A stretch of 64,000 nt of DNA, taken from the NCBI GenBank assembly GCA_965212165.1, contig OZ243096.1:806001-870000 (forward strand), read 5' to 3'. The position numbers and the translations under genes were made by a program. Of this stretch, positions 6,960 through 15,988 are shown piece by piece. Positions within the stretch are counted from its first letter, which is position 1, and each line of letters opens with the position of its first letter. Below the pieces are notes generated by a model. The model worked only from the letters and a program-made list of their open reading frames with translations. It was not told the origin of the DNA and ran no database searches. This DNA comes from RHLJ01 sp965212165. GTDB lineage: Bacteria; Bacteroidota; Rhodothermia; Balneolales; Balneolaceae.

Positions 6960-9437
6960 CTACGCCTCTTCAGCTTCTCCTCCATCAACATCGGTTTCGT
7001 CTTCATTTACAACCCGAGTAACTGCCGCAATAGCGCCATCCGTATCAAGTCGCATAATTCTAACACCCTGAGTATTTCTACCCATAGTACGAATACCGCC
7101 ACAACTCATTCGAATAACTTTACCACGTTCTGTTATAACCATTAAATCATCATTGTCAGTGACTTCCTTAAGGGCGATAAGATTTCCAGTTTTAGGCGTT
7201 ATCTTCAATGTTATTACACCTTTACCACCTCTTGATTGCTCGCGATAATCATCTACAAGTGATCGTTTACCGAAGCCGTTTTCAGAAATGGCAAGAACAG
7301 TAGCTTCATTTGTATTCTTTATTACTACCATGTCTACGATCTCATCACCTTTTCCAAGGGTCATGCCACGAACGCCAGAAGTATTTCTACCCATTTCTCG
7401 TGCATCACTTTCATGGAAACGGATTGCACGACCATCTTTATTGGCAAGGATAATATTACAGTTACCATCAGTAAGTTCAGCGCCTAAAAGGGCATCGCCT
7501 TCTTTTATATTAATTGCAATAATGCCATCGCGACGAGGACGGCTGTAAGCTTCAAGAGAAGTCTTTTTGATTTGTCCTTCACGAGTAGCCATTAAGATAT
7601 ACTGGCTTTTTACGTAGTCACTTTCATCTAGAGTTTTTACCGGAACGAAAGTCTTAATCTGGTCATCTTTATCAATCTCAATAAGATTCACAATTGCACG
7701 CCCTCTTGAAAGCCTACCACCTTCAGGAATTTCATAAACCTTAAGCCAATAACATTTTCCCTTTTCAGTAAAAAAGAGAATATAATTGTGATTAGTGGCC
7801 ACAAATAAATGTTCTACATATTCCTCATCTCGAGTTGTAGTTCCTTTCATACCTTTGCCGCCGCGTCTTTGTCTTCGATAACCGCTAACGGGCATTCTTT
7901 TTATAAAGCCTTTGTTCGATATAGTTACAACTACATCTTCATCGGCAATCATGTCTTCTACATTAAAGTCTTCTGCAGAGTATACTATTTGAGTTCGGCG
8001 CTCATCACCATAACGCGCTTTAATATCTTCAAGCTCGTCCTTTATAATAGCAGTTTGCTTGTCACGATCAGAAAGGATAATTCTGAATGCTGATATTTTA
8101 TCAACAATATCGCCGTATTCAGAGTCAATTTTATCACGCTCTAAACCGGTTAGTTTCTGAAGACGCATTTCAAGAATCGCCTTTGCTTGAATATCTGTAA
8201 GTGCAAACTTTTTTCTAAGCTCTACATTTGCTTCTTGAGGATTCTTTGATGCCCTAATGGTCTTGATAACTTCATCAAGATTATCGAGAGCAATTTTTAA
8301 TCCTTCCAATATATGAGCTCTAGCTTCTGCGGCTTCAAGATCATAAATGGTTCTTCGTATAATAATCTCAATTCTATGTTCTACATAATGGTAGATAAGT
8401 TCTTTAAGATCCATGACCTTTGGTCTGCCCTGAACAAGAGCAAGGTTAATAACACCAAAAGTAGTCTGCATTTGAGTATACTTATACAGCTGATTGAGTA
8501 CTACGCCAGCGTTTGCAGATCTTTTTAAGATGATAACAACACGCATACCTTCACGGTCAGATTCATCTCTTACCTCTGATATCTCAGTGATCTTCTCGTG
8601 ATTAACTAATTCAGCAATCTTCTGTATCAGAGTACTTTTATTGACTTGATATGGAATTTCAGTTATTACGATTTGTTCTCGCCCACCACGAAGCTCTTCA
8701 GTATTTGCACGTGCTCGAAGAACGACTTTTCCACGACCGGTTTCATAAGCTTCTTTTACACCTTCGTAACCATAAATGATACCACCAGTTGGAAAATCTG
8801 GAGCCGTAATCGTTTTCATCAATTCTTTGACTTCTATCTCATTGTTGTCGATATATTGCACAACACCATCAATAATTTCAGTCAAATTGTGAGGGGCCAT
8901 ATTTGTAGCCATACCCACTGCAATACCTGAGGATCCGTTTACCAAAAGGTTTGGAAACATACTTGGGAGAACAATTGGCTCTTGAAGTGTGTCATCAAAG
9001 TTTGGCTGGTAATCAACAGTTTCTTTATTGATATCAGTTAGTAATTCTTCAGCTAACCGATCCATGCGTACTTCAGTATAACGCATAGCAGCTGCTGAGT
9101 CACCGTCAACAGAACCAAAGTTCCCCTGACCGTCGACAAGCGGGTACCTTAATGAGAATTTTTGAACCATTCTAACAATGGTATCATAAACTGCTGTATC
9201 ACCATGTGGGTGATACTTACCCAAAACTTCACCAACGATACGAGCACTTTTTTTGTAGCCTCTATTATGAAGCATACCTAAGTCGTTCATACCATAGAGT
9301 GCGCGTCTATGAACTGGTTTTAATCCATCGCGAACATCAGGTAGTGCTCTTGAAACAATAACGGACATCGAATAATCGATGTACGATGATTGCATTTCAT
9401 CTTCAATGGTTATTGGTATTATTTTTTCTCTAGCCAT
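6960..9437 (-). CDS. gyrA: DNA gyrase subunit A
   Basis: Breaks and reseals DNA in the gyrase A2B2 complex. Of 825 residues, the N-terminal domain holds RALPDVRDGLKPVHRR and the catalytic Tyr at residue 120 in AAMRYTEVRM. The quinolone-contact loop reads HPHGDTAVYD, with Thr at the place of E. coli Ser83. The C-terminal beta-pinwheel carries the GyrA box QRRGGKG (in YRRQRRGGKGMKG), which marks it as gyrase and not topoisomerase IV ParC. It ends in an acidic tail (VDGGEAEEA). It lies 33 bases after gyrB on the same strand, so a gyrB-gyrA operon is likely. Confidence 0.98.
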   Translation of the reverse strand: MAREKIIPITIEDEMQSSYIDYSMSVIVSRALPDVRDGLKPVHRRALYGMNDLGMLHNRGYKKSARIVGEVLGKYHPHGDTAVYDTIVRMVQKFSLRYPLVDGQGNFGSVDGDSAAAMRYTEVRMDRLAEELLTDINKETVDYQPNFDDTLQEPIVLPSMFPNLLVNGSSGIAVGMATNMAPHNLTEIIDGVVQYIDNNEIEVKELMKTITAPDFPTGGIIYGYEGVKEAYETGRGKVVLRARANTEELRGGREQIVITEIPYQVNKSTLIQKIAELVNHEKITEISEVRDESDREGMRVVIILKRSANAGVVLNQLYKYTQMQTTFGVINLALVQGRPKVMDLKELIYHYVEHRIEIIIRRTIYDLEAAEARAHILEGLKIALDNLDEVIKTIRASKNPQEANVELRKKFALTDIQAKAILEMRLQKLTGLERDKIDSEYGDIVDKISAFRIILSDRDKQTAIIKDELEDIKARYGDERRTQIVYSAEDFNVEDMIADEDVVVTISNKGFIKRMPVSGYRRQRRGGKGMKGTTTRDEEYVEHLFVATNHNYILFFTEKGKCYWLKVYEIPEGGRLSRGRAIVNLIEIDKDDQIKTFVPVKTLDESDYVKSQYILMATREGQIKKTSLEAYSRPRRDGIIAINIKEGDALLGAELTDGNCNIILANKDGRAIRFHESDAREMGRNTSGVRGMTLGKGDEIVDMVVIKNTNEATVLAISENGFGKRSLVDDYREQSRGGKGVITLKITPKTGNLIALKEVTDNDDLMVITERGKVIRMSCGGIRTMGRNTQGVRIMRLDTDGAIAAVTRVVNEDETDVDGGEAEEA

Positions 9438-9470
9438 AAATCTATCTTCTATAATTCTTGTAGATGTCTA

Positions 9471-11408
9471 TTAAATATCGAGTTTTGCGTACTTAGAGTT
9501 TCTTTCAATAAACTCTCTTCGGGGAGCCACATCGTCTCCCATTAAAGTTGAAAACATTTTATCAGCTCCGGCCGCGCTTTCAATAGAAACTTGTTGTAAA
9601 GTCCTAGTTTCTGGATCCATTGTTGTTTCCCAAAGTTGTTCAGGATTCATCTCACCAAGACCCTTATATCTAGAAACATCAAATTTCCGTTTCCCTTTTT
9701 TGTACTCATTTATAATTTTATCCCTTGTTGGATCATCCCATGCATACTCAATATTTTTACCCATGGTTATTCTAAATAGAGGAGGGGTTGCAATGTATAC
9801 ATATCCACTTTCAACAAGTGGTCTCATATATCTATAAAAGAAAGTGAGAAGCAGCGTTCTAATATGTGAACCATCAATATCAGCATCAGTCATAATGATA
9901 ATTTTGTGATAGCGAAGCTTATCAAGCTCAAATTCTTCTTCACTATGACCAATTCCGGCACCAAAAGCGGTGATCATAGCCTGAATCTCTTTGTTCTCAA
10001 GAATCTTATTGATCTTTGCCTTCTCGACGTTTAAGATCTTACCACGCAATGGTAGAATAGCTTGAAAACTTCTGTTTCTACCCATTTTAGCAGAACCACC
10101 CGCAGAGTCGCCCTCCACAAGGTAAATTTCACAATGTTCAGGATCTTTTATTGAACAGTCTGCTAACTTTCCAGGAAGACCACCACCACTCATTACACTT
10201 TTACGCTGAACTAATTGGCGTGCTTTACGGGCAGCTTCTCTAGCTTCTGCAGCGAGAACAACTTTTTCGATTACCTTTTTAGCAATTTTCGGATTCTGCT
10301 CCAGATATTCATTTAGTTGATCATATACAGTTACTTCAACAGCACTTTGAACCTCTGAATTACCAAGTTTAGTTTTAGTCTGCCCTTCAAACTGAGGCTC
10401 TTGAACCTTTACACTTAATACAGCGGTGAGTCCTTCACGAAAATCTTCTCCAGAAATGGATACTTTACTATTGGACTTTATGATGCCGTTTTTATCAGCA
10501 TAACTTTTTAGTGAACGAGTAAGTGCTCTCCTGAAACCAGATACATGAGTTCCGCCTTCTCGAGTATTAATGTTATTAACATATGAATGGACATTCTCGG
10601 TATAAGAGTTATTGTATTGCATAGCTAATTCTACAGGAACTCCTTCAACTTCTCCTTGAATATATATAGGAGTAGGCATTGTAGTATCTCTTGCCTCATC
10701 TAGGTATTGAACGAAATCTCTTACCCCACCTTCATAATGATAGGTTTCTTTTCCTAAATCGGGATCTTCCTCGCGCTCGTCAATAAGCTCAATAGTAACT
10801 TCAGGATTCAAGAATGCTAACTCACGCATTCTCTCGGCAATGATATTAAACTTAAACTCTACGGTTTGTGTAAAAATGGATTCATCTGGATAAAACTTTA
10901 TAATAGTACCAGTTCGGTCTGTTTTACCCTCTTCTGTTAAGGCGGTAGTAGTGAGACCTTTCTCGAATTCCATTTTATAAATCTTACCACTACGATGAAT
11001 GGTTGCTACGAAAAGGTTCGATAGAGCATTTACACAACTCACACCCACGCCATGAAGTCCACCAGATACTTTATAAGTATCTTTGTCAAACTTACCACCT
11101 GCATGAAGTTTAGTCAATACCACTTCAACAGCGGGAATACCAAACTTTTCGTGAGTATCAACTGGAATACCACGACCATTATCTTCAATGGTCATAGAAC
11201 CATCTTTATTAATTTGAACTATAATGTGATCACAGTGACCTGCGAGAGCTTCATCAATGGAATTATCAACCACTTCATTAATTAAGTGGTGAAGCCCTCT
11301 CTGACCAGTGTCACCAATGTACATCGCGGGACGTTTTCTAACCGCCTCAAGACCTTCTAAAACTTGTATATTTGAAGCCTTGTAGTCGGAACCTTGTGTT
11401 TTTGCCAT
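9471..11408 (-). CDS. gyrB: DNA gyrase subunit B
   Basis: The ATPase subunit of gyrase. The 645-residue protein has the GHKL ATP-binding elements EVVDNSIDEALAGHCD, EDNGRGIPVDTH and GGLHGVGVSCVNALS in the first 150 residues. The Toprim region has EGDSAGGSAKMGRNR and the metal-binding MTDADIDGSHIRTLLLTFF. The C-terminal KGLGEMNPEQLWETTMDPETR is the gyrA-contact signature. The length is that of the short GyrB found outside gammaproteobacteria. It is first in the gyrB-gyrA operon and divergent from rpmB across a ~280-base intergenic region containing two near-match DnaA boxes. Confidence 0.98.
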   Translation of the reverse strand: MAKTQGSDYKASNIQVLEGLEAVRKRPAMYIGDTGQRGLHHLINEVVDNSIDEALAGHCDHIIVQINKDGSMTIEDNGRGIPVDTHEKFGIPAVEVVLTKLHAGGKFDKDTYKVSGGLHGVGVSCVNALSNLFVATIHRSGKIYKMEFEKGLTTTALTEEGKTDRTGTIIKFYPDESIFTQTVEFKFNIIAERMRELAFLNPEVTIELIDEREEDPDLGKETYHYEGGVRDFVQYLDEARDTTMPTPIYIQGEVEGVPVELAMQYNNSYTENVHSYVNNINTREGGTHVSGFRRALTRSLKSYADKNGIIKSNSKVSISGEDFREGLTAVLSVKVQEPQFEGQTKTKLGNSEVQSAVEVTVYDQLNEYLEQNPKIAKKVIEKVVLAAEAREAARKARQLVQRKSVMSGGGLPGKLADCSIKDPEHCEIYLVEGDSAGGSAKMGRNRSFQAILPLRGKILNVEKAKINKILENKEIQAMITAFGAGIGHSEEEFELDKLRYHKIIIMTDADIDGSHIRTLLLTFFYRYMRPLVESGYVYIATPPLFRITMGKNIEYAWDDPTRDKIINEYKKGKRKFDVSRYKGLGEMNPEQLWETTMDPETRTLQQVSIESAAGADKMFSTLMGDDVAPRREFIERNSKYAKLDI

Positions 11409-11558
11409 AAAATAGGGTAATAGCGTGTTTAGATGAGTTTTTAACGCTAGAAAATAGGGCTAATAAGGGCAAAAACAAAAAAAGGCAGGGTCAATATTGA
11501 AAAAAATTGAGATAGAGTGATTTAAGCGAAATTTGAGGGTAAAAAAGAGCCTTTCTAA

Positions 11559-11586
11559 TGTGGAAAACTTACATTTTAGTGGATAA
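11559..11586 (+). promoter_or_regulatory. Two near-match DnaA boxes in the gyrB/rpmB intergenic region
   Basis: TGTGGAAAA (11559-11567) and AGTGGATAA (11578-11586) each match the DnaA box TGTGGATAA in eight of nine positions, same orientation, 19 bases apart. The surrounding region 11409-11685 is AT-rich and gene-free. Two degenerate boxes are too few to call an origin; they could also be chance or a gyrB control site. Confidence 0.3.
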
Positions 11587-11619
11587 CTAAAAATTTCTGT
11601 TTTTTTGCAATCAAAATCG

Positions 11620-11650
11620 TTGAGTTTTGAGTTTTATAGCCCTATCTTTG
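11620..11650 (+). promoter_or_regulatory. FCB-type promoter of the rpmB operon
   Basis: TTG at 11620-11622, a 20-base spacer, then TATCTTTG at 11643-11650, 35 bases before the rpmB ATG. It has the same architecture as the two tRNA promoters in the window. Confidence 0.7.
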
Positions 11651-11685
11651 GTGTCTATCTCAAAAATGAAATAAACCAATTCACA

Positions 11686-11931
11686 ATGTCGCGAAGAGAC
11701 GATATTTCAGGAAAAAAAGCGATGAACGGTTACCGTTCTTCTAAGTCTAATAATAAGACGAAGCATCGCTTTCATTTAAATTTACAGAAAAGACGCTTCT
11801 ACATTCCAGAAGAAGATAAGTGGATTACGCTTAAGGTGTCTGCCAAAACCCTCAGAACTATCAATAAAAAAGGTATTACTGAAGTGTTAAAAGATGCTCG
11901 TCGTAAAGGAACCCTTTTAAAAGCAATATAA
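11686..11931 (+). CDS. rpmB: Large ribosomal subunit protein bL28
   Basis: An 81-residue structural protein of the 50S subunit. The family core KAMNGYRSSKSNNKTKHRFHLNLQ with the following RRFYIPEEDKWITLKVSAKTLRTI is clear. The frame is open further upstream to 11605, but the promoter at 11620-11650 and normal bL28 length place the start at the ATG 11686. It heads the rpmB-rpmG-DUF4295 operon, with rpmG four bases downstream. Confidence 0.97.
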   Translation: MSRRDDISGKKAMNGYRSSKSNNKTKHRFHLNLQKRRFYIPEEDKWITLKVSAKTLRTINKKGITEVLKDARRKGTLLKAI

Positions 11932-11935
11932 GAAA

Positions 11936-12100
11936 ATGGCAAAAGGTAATAGAGTTCAGGTAATTTTGGAGTGTACAGAGAAGCCCGGTTCTTCTCGATA
12001 TGTAACTACAAAAAACCGACGTACCCAAACGGATCGTATGGAGATGAAGAAATACAATGCTTCTCTTCGCAAACACACCGTACATAAGGAAATTAAATAA
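11936..12100 (+). CDS. rpmG: Large ribosomal subunit protein bL33
   Basis: A 54-residue 50S protein, translated from the ATG at 11936. It reads MAKGNRVQVILECTEK and continues with SRYVTTKNRR and MEMKKYNASLRKHTVHKEIK, all standard bL33. Only one Cys is present, so this is the zinc-independent (C-minus) form with no CxxC pairs. Four bases separate it from rpmB and nine from the next gene. Confidence 0.96.
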   Translation: MAKGNRVQVILECTEKPGSSRYVTTKNRRTQTDRMEMKKYNASLRKHTVHKEIK

Positions 12101-12109
12101 GGTTGAGCT

Positions 12110-12280
12110 ATGGCTAAGAAACAAGTATTTGGTGCGGATGCACTCCAAGCAAAAATGTCGGCCAAAAGAATGGCTAAGGTTATTATTTCAACCAAAAATG
12201 AGAGTGGAAAATACTCTTACCGCGAAGCTATGGTTGAGCAGGACAACGTAAAAGACTTTATCGAAAAAAATAAAGCTTGA
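12110..12280 (+). CDS. DUF4295 small basic protein
   Basis: A 56-residue protein starting MAKKQVFGADALQAKMSAKRMAKVI in pieces typical of DUF4295. The family is restricted to Bacteroidota and relatives and almost always follows rpmB-rpmG, which is the arrangement here. The basic N-terminal half and the ribosomal-protein operon suggest a ribosome-associated role, but the function is not established. It is the last gene before a strong terminator. Confidence 0.88.
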   Translation: MAKKQVFGADALQAKMSAKRMAKVIISTKNESGKYSYREAMVEQDNVKDFIEKNKA

Positions 12281-12300
12281 TAACGTAATAAGGTTATTTT

Positions 12301-12338
12301 AAAAGGTTATACAAGTTGATTGTGTAACCTTTTTTTTT
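12301..12338 (+). terminator. Rho-independent terminator of the rpmB operon
   Basis: A stem of about 13 pairs (AAAAGGTTATACA / TGTGTAACCTTTT, one G-U) with an AGTTGAT loop runs into eight or more T residues, 21 bases after DUF4295. Confidence 0.92.
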
Positions 12339-12369
12339 GCTTATTTTTCAACAATACAGATTTACAATT

Positions 12370-12828
12370 ATGAGTTTAAAAGAACAAATCTTCACAGACC
12401 TTAAAGTTGCAATGAAAGCCAAAGATCAAGACCGATTAAGGGTGCTTCGTTCTTTGAAAGCTAAGATGATGGAAAAAGAAATTGCAGAACGAAAGGGAGG
12501 AGAAGCTACATTGTCAGATGAACAAGCTCTTCAAGTACTTACAAAAGCAGCTAAGCAAAGAAAAGAATCTATCACACAATTTACAGATGGTGGAAGATTG
12601 GATTTAGTTGCTAACGAAGAAATGGAACTCAAAATTATAGAAGCATATCTTCCTGAAATGATGAGTGAAGAAGATGTGCGGAAAGTGATAAAAGATAAAA
12701 TTTCAGCACTAGGTGCAACTGGTCCACAGGATATGGGTAAAGTAATGGGCCCAATTATGGGACATTTGAAAGGTAAAGCAGATGGATCTTTAGTAAGTCG
12801 AATAGTAAAAGAAGAATTAGCAGGCTAA
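12370..12828 (+). CDS. GatB/YqeY domain protein
   Basis: A 152-residue stand-alone GatB/YqeY domain, the tRNA-binding helical tail found on GatB amidotransferase subunits. Typical features are the start SLKEQIFTDLKVAMKAKD, the RLRVLRSLKAKM helix, EAYLPEMMSEE and the C-terminal GKVMGPIMGHLKGKADGSLVS. The true start is ATG 12370, since the frame extension upstream is not family sequence and lies in the preceding terminator. The precise role of YqeY is unknown. It is first in a probable operon with cvpA, tyrS and xth (gaps of 1, 0 and -4 bases). Confidence 0.93.
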   Translation: MSLKEQIFTDLKVAMKAKDQDRLRVLRSLKAKMMEKEIAERKGGEATLSDEQALQVLTKAAKQRKESITQFTDGGRLDLVANEEMELKIIEAYLPEMMSEEDVRKVIKDKISALGATGPQDMGKVMGPIMGHLKGKADGSLVSRIVKEELAG

Positions 12829-12829
12829 C

Positions 12830-13411
12830 ATGGAAATACTAGATCTCATAATTGCAGTGCCATTATTATACTTTGCTTATAAAGGGGCAGTAAATGGCTT
12901 AATTAAAGAGGTACTGAATATAGTAGGGATAACGCTTGCAATATTTCTCACCTTTAAATACATGGACGCATTAAGTGTGTTGATTGAACCCTTTTTTGAA
13001 GATGAAGCAGCTGCTTATATACCCTTTTTATCTTCCGCACTACTTTTTATTGGAACACTTTGTGTTGTCGGGTTAATAGCATATTTAACAAAAGAACTTC
13101 TTAAAGCGGTAAAGTTAAGCGCTGTTAATCGAACACTTGGAGCCCTATTTGGTATCCTCAAAAGCGGAATGATAGTTAGCACAATTCTACTATTACTAGC
13201 AGGTTTTAATATCCCAAAAGAAGAAGTTCGTGATAACTCAATTCTATACCCATATATTATTTATTTAGGGCCATGGACGTACGAGGCCGTGGCTTTTATT
13301 TATCCAGGTGCTGAAGGTTATACTGAAACAATTCAAGAAAATTTGAGCAAGTATAACCCGGTTAACAACCTTCCTTTTTTGAACGAAACAAAAGATCCTA
13401 ACGACAATTAA
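12830..13411 (+). CDS. CvpA family membrane protein
   Basis: A 193-residue inner-membrane protein. CvpA hallmarks are at the N-terminus (LDLIIAVPLLYFAYKGAVNGLI and the following FLTF) with four hydrophobic segments near residues 3-20, 27-45, 64-85 and 112-126. The C-terminal third is soluble. CvpA proteins are linked to colicin V production, envelope stress and cell-surface integrity in other bacteria; the biochemical role is not known. It is sandwiched between yqeY and tyrS with almost no spacing, so it is co-transcribed with housekeeping genes. Confidence 0.9.
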   Translation: MEILDLIIAVPLLYFAYKGAVNGLIKEVLNIVGITLAIFLTFKYMDALSVLIEPFFEDEAAAYIPFLSSALLFIGTLCVVGLIAYLTKELLKAVKLSAVNRTLGALFGILKSGMIVSTILLLLAGFNIPKEEVRDNSILYPYIIYLGPWTYEAVAFIYPGAEGYTETIQENLSKYNPVNNLPFLNETKDPNDN

Positions 13412-14629
13412 ATGACATTTCTTCCTGTAGAAGAACAATTAGAAATTATACAAAGAGGAACAGCTGAAATAGTTCCTATAGATGAGCTCAAAGAAAAGCT
13501 CAAAAAATCTATTAAAGGAAATAAACCTCTAAAAATTAAATTAGGTGTAGACCCAACACGACCAGATCTACACCTAGGACACTCAGTGGTTTTAAGAAAG
13601 CTTCGGCAGTTTCAGGATTTAGGTCATGAAGCTATATTAATTATAGGTGGTTTTACGGCCATGATAGGCGATCCAACCGGTCAAAACACGACCAGACCAC
13701 CTCTCACATTAGAAGAAGTCCAAGAAAATGCCAAATCTTATATAGATCAAGCACAAAGAATTTTGGACACTAAAAAACTGACAATTGTTAACAATAACGA
13801 TTGGCTTGGGACTATGAGTTTTATTGATGTAATTAGATTGACTTCGAAAACTACTGTTGCCCGGATGATAGAAAGGGATGACTTTTCAAAGAGATTTGGA
13901 AATAATGAGCCTATTTCACTTCATGAATTTTTATATCCATTAGCTCAAGGTCAAGATTCAGTTCATCTAAAAAATGATGTTGAACTTGGAGGGACAGATC
14001 AAAAATTTAATCTACTAGTAGGTAGACAATTACAAAAAGATAGTGATATAGAACCGCAAGTTTGTTTGATGATGCCATTATTAGTGGGTACAGACGGTTC
14101 GGCAAAAATGTCTAAGAGTTATGATAATTATATAGGGATTAATGAAAGCCCAAATGACATGTACGGAAAGTCTTTATCTATTCCAGATGATTTAATATAT
14201 ACGTACTTCGAATTGGTTACCGATGTTTCTTTAGATGAGCTTCCAAAAATGAAAGAGAAAGCTCAAACAGATCCTAGAAACGCAAAACATGATCTAGCCT
14301 TTGCAATAGCTAAACTATACCATGGTGAGGAGGGTGCAAAAGCTGCTAGAGATCATTTTGAACAAACCATCATTAATAAACAAGTTCCTAATGATGCCCT
14401 TGAATTTAAAATTAATGCAGGCGAAGCAACACGACTAATGGAGATTATCTCTGATCTAAATTTCTCTCAAAGTAACGGGGAAACTAAGAGGCTGATTAAA
14501 CAAGGCGGGGTTAGTCTAGACGATGAAAAGGTAACGGATATTGGTCTTGAGATTTCACTCAATGAAGAAGAAGAAAAAGTGCTGAAAGTAGGGAAACGAA
14601 AGTACGCTATTCTTAAAGGGATTAAATGA
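13412..14629 (+). CDS. tyrS: Tyrosyl-tRNA synthetase
   Basis: Charges tRNA-Tyr. At 405 residues it is the longer bacterial type (TyrZ-like). The class I HIGH motif appears as HLGH in RPDLHLGHSVVLRKLRQFQDLGH, and the KMSKS loop is intact in GSAKMSKSYDN. A C-terminal S4 RNA-binding domain (TKRLIKQGGVSLDDEKVTD) ends the protein. It starts directly after cvpA and its stop overlaps the xth start (ATGA). Confidence 0.97.
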   Translation: MTFLPVEEQLEIIQRGTAEIVPIDELKEKLKKSIKGNKPLKIKLGVDPTRPDLHLGHSVVLRKLRQFQDLGHEAILIIGGFTAMIGDPTGQNTTRPPLTLEEVQENAKSYIDQAQRILDTKKLTIVNNNDWLGTMSFIDVIRLTSKTTVARMIERDDFSKRFGNNEPISLHEFLYPLAQGQDSVHLKNDVELGGTDQKFNLLVGRQLQKDSDIEPQVCLMMPLLVGTDGSAKMSKSYDNYIGINESPNDMYGKSLSIPDDLIYTYFELVTDVSLDELPKMKEKAQTDPRNAKHDLAFAIAKLYHGEEGAKAARDHFEQTIINKQVPNDALEFKINAGEATRLMEIISDLNFSQSNGETKRLIKQGGVSLDDEKVTDIGLEISLNEEEEKVLKVGKRKYAILKGIK

Positions 14630-15393
14630 CCAAAATAAGTAGTTACAATATCAATGGAATTCGAGCAGCTCATAAAAAAGGTCTATTGTTATGGTTAGAA
14701 AAAACTAGTCCAGATATTATCTGTTTTCAAGAATTAAGAGCTGATATTGATCAAGTTCCAGGTGGTCTTAAAGAATTGGATTATCACCAAATCTATTATT
14801 CTGCAGAGAAGAAAGGATATTCAGGAGTATCTATATATAGTAAAACTGAGCCCCTATTTATTCAAGAAGGGATTGGGGTTGATTGGATAGATGAAGAAGG
14901 CAGAGTAGTAATGGCAGAGTTCGAAGAATTCCGTTTATTCTCAGTATATGTACCTAGTGGTTCAAGTGGTGATAATCGCCAAGATTTAAAAATGAAGTTT
15001 TTAGATGATTTTCTTCCATTTTGTTCGGGCTTTATTAAGGATAGTAAACCAACACTTTTTTGCGGTGATTTTAATATTTGTCATGAAGAAATTGACATTC
15101 ATAATCCCGCTCAGCAGCATAAAAACTCTGGCTTCTTACCAGAAGAAAGAGCTTGGGTTACAGATTTATTAAATCTAGGTTGTGAAGATGTTTACAGAAA
15201 CCTGAATAAAGATATGCCTGATTTATATTCTTGGTGGAGCTATCGAGCGGCTTCAAAAGAAAGAAATAAAGGATGGAGAATTGATTACCATTTTGCTACA
15301 CCAGAATTAGCAAAAAAAGCAAAAGAAGCATATATCGAAAAAGATTGGGATATGTCGGATCATGCTCCCGTCACGATTATTTACGATATATAA
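14626..15393 (+). CDS. xth: Exodeoxyribonuclease III (AP endonuclease)
   Basis: A class II AP endonuclease/3'-5' exonuclease of base-excision repair. The 255-residue protein shows the EEP fold signatures SYNINGIRAA, ICFQELRAD (catalytic Glu), FCGDFNICH and the terminal WDMSDHAPV with the catalytic Asp-His. RNKGWRIDYHF is also typical. It overlaps tyrS by four bases, suggesting coupled translation; the metabolic link is not obvious. Confidence 0.96.
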   Translation: MTKISSYNINGIRAAHKKGLLLWLEKTSPDIICFQELRADIDQVPGGLKELDYHQIYYSAEKKGYSGVSIYSKTEPLFIQEGIGVDWIDEEGRVVMAEFEEFRLFSVYVPSGSSGDNRQDLKMKFLDDFLPFCSGFIKDSKPTLFCGDFNICHEEIDIHNPAQQHKNSGFLPEERAWVTDLLNLGCEDVYRNLNKDMPDLYSWWSYRAASKERNKGWRIDYHFATPELAKKAKEAYIEKDWDMSDHAPVTIIYDI

Positions 15394-15450
15394 AGAACGA
15401 AGTCGGCAAAAGAGAGTTTGTTTAACGTTGAACAAATAGTATAATTCAGG

Positions 15451-15900
15451 ATGCCTACACATTACAAAGGATCAAAAAAAGAGAAAGAAACTCTCAATGC
15501 ATTCATTAAAATGACTCGTGCATCTGAAAGTATAAACAATCGCTTAAGTAGGTATTTGGCGTGTGAAAATTTAACGATTAGTCAATTTGGAATAATTGAA
15601 GCACTACATCATTTAGGACCGCAAAACCAGAGAGAGCTTGGAGCAAAGATCCTAAAAACGGGCGGAAATATTACTTTGGTTATAGATAACCTAGAAAAAC
15701 GTGGCATGGTTCTTAAAGAGAAAGACCCAAATGATGGCAGAGCAGTTATAATATCGCTAACAAATAAAGGCAGGGAGTTTATTGAGCGGTATTTCCCAGA
15801 ACATCTAAAACGAATAGTAGAAGAATTTTCAGTTCTCACCCCTGAGGAATTAAAGGAGTTGGGCCGACTTAGCAAAAAAGTAGGTACACAAGTAAAATAA
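15451..15900 (+). CDS. MarR family transcriptional regulator
   Basis: A 149-residue winged-helix repressor. The central domain has LTISQFGIIEALHHLGPQNQRELG, the recognition-helix region LKTGGNITLVIDNLEKRGMV, and the wing DPNDGRAVIISLTNKG with the conserved Asp-Gly-Arg. Family members usually respond to phenolics, oxidants or drugs and control an adjacent gene, but here the neighbours are xth (upstream, same strand) and uvrB (convergent). A terminator follows. Confidence 0.93.
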   Translation: MPTHYKGSKKEKETLNAFIKMTRASESINNRLSRYLACENLTISQFGIIEALHHLGPQNQRELGAKILKTGGNITLVIDNLEKRGMVLKEKDPNDGRAVIISLTNKGREFIERYFPEHLKRIVEEFSVLTPEELKELGRLSKKVGTQVK

Positions 15901-15956
15901 AAGTCAGTTCTAAATGTTAGTACACTGATTTTAGATGACACTCCATAAATCCCTCA

Positions 15957-15988
15957 GGGGGTAGGCTTGAACGCTTATCCCCTTTTTT
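15957..15988 (+). terminator. Rho-independent terminator of the MarR gene
   Basis: A ten-pair stem GGGGGTAGGC / GCTTATCCCC (two G-U pairs) with a six-base loop is followed by six T residues. It sits between the convergent MarR gene and uvrB and touches the uvrB stop codon. Confidence 0.85.

Noticed and set aside
7288..8930. Several open frames on the plus strand opposite gyrA
   Set aside because: They lie antisense to a well-conserved gyrase gene, have no family signature and unnatural composition; shadows of the real gene.
11605..11685. A 27-residue N-terminal extension of bL28
   Set aside because: The extension covers the likely promoter and transcription start; normal bL28 begins at ATG 11686.
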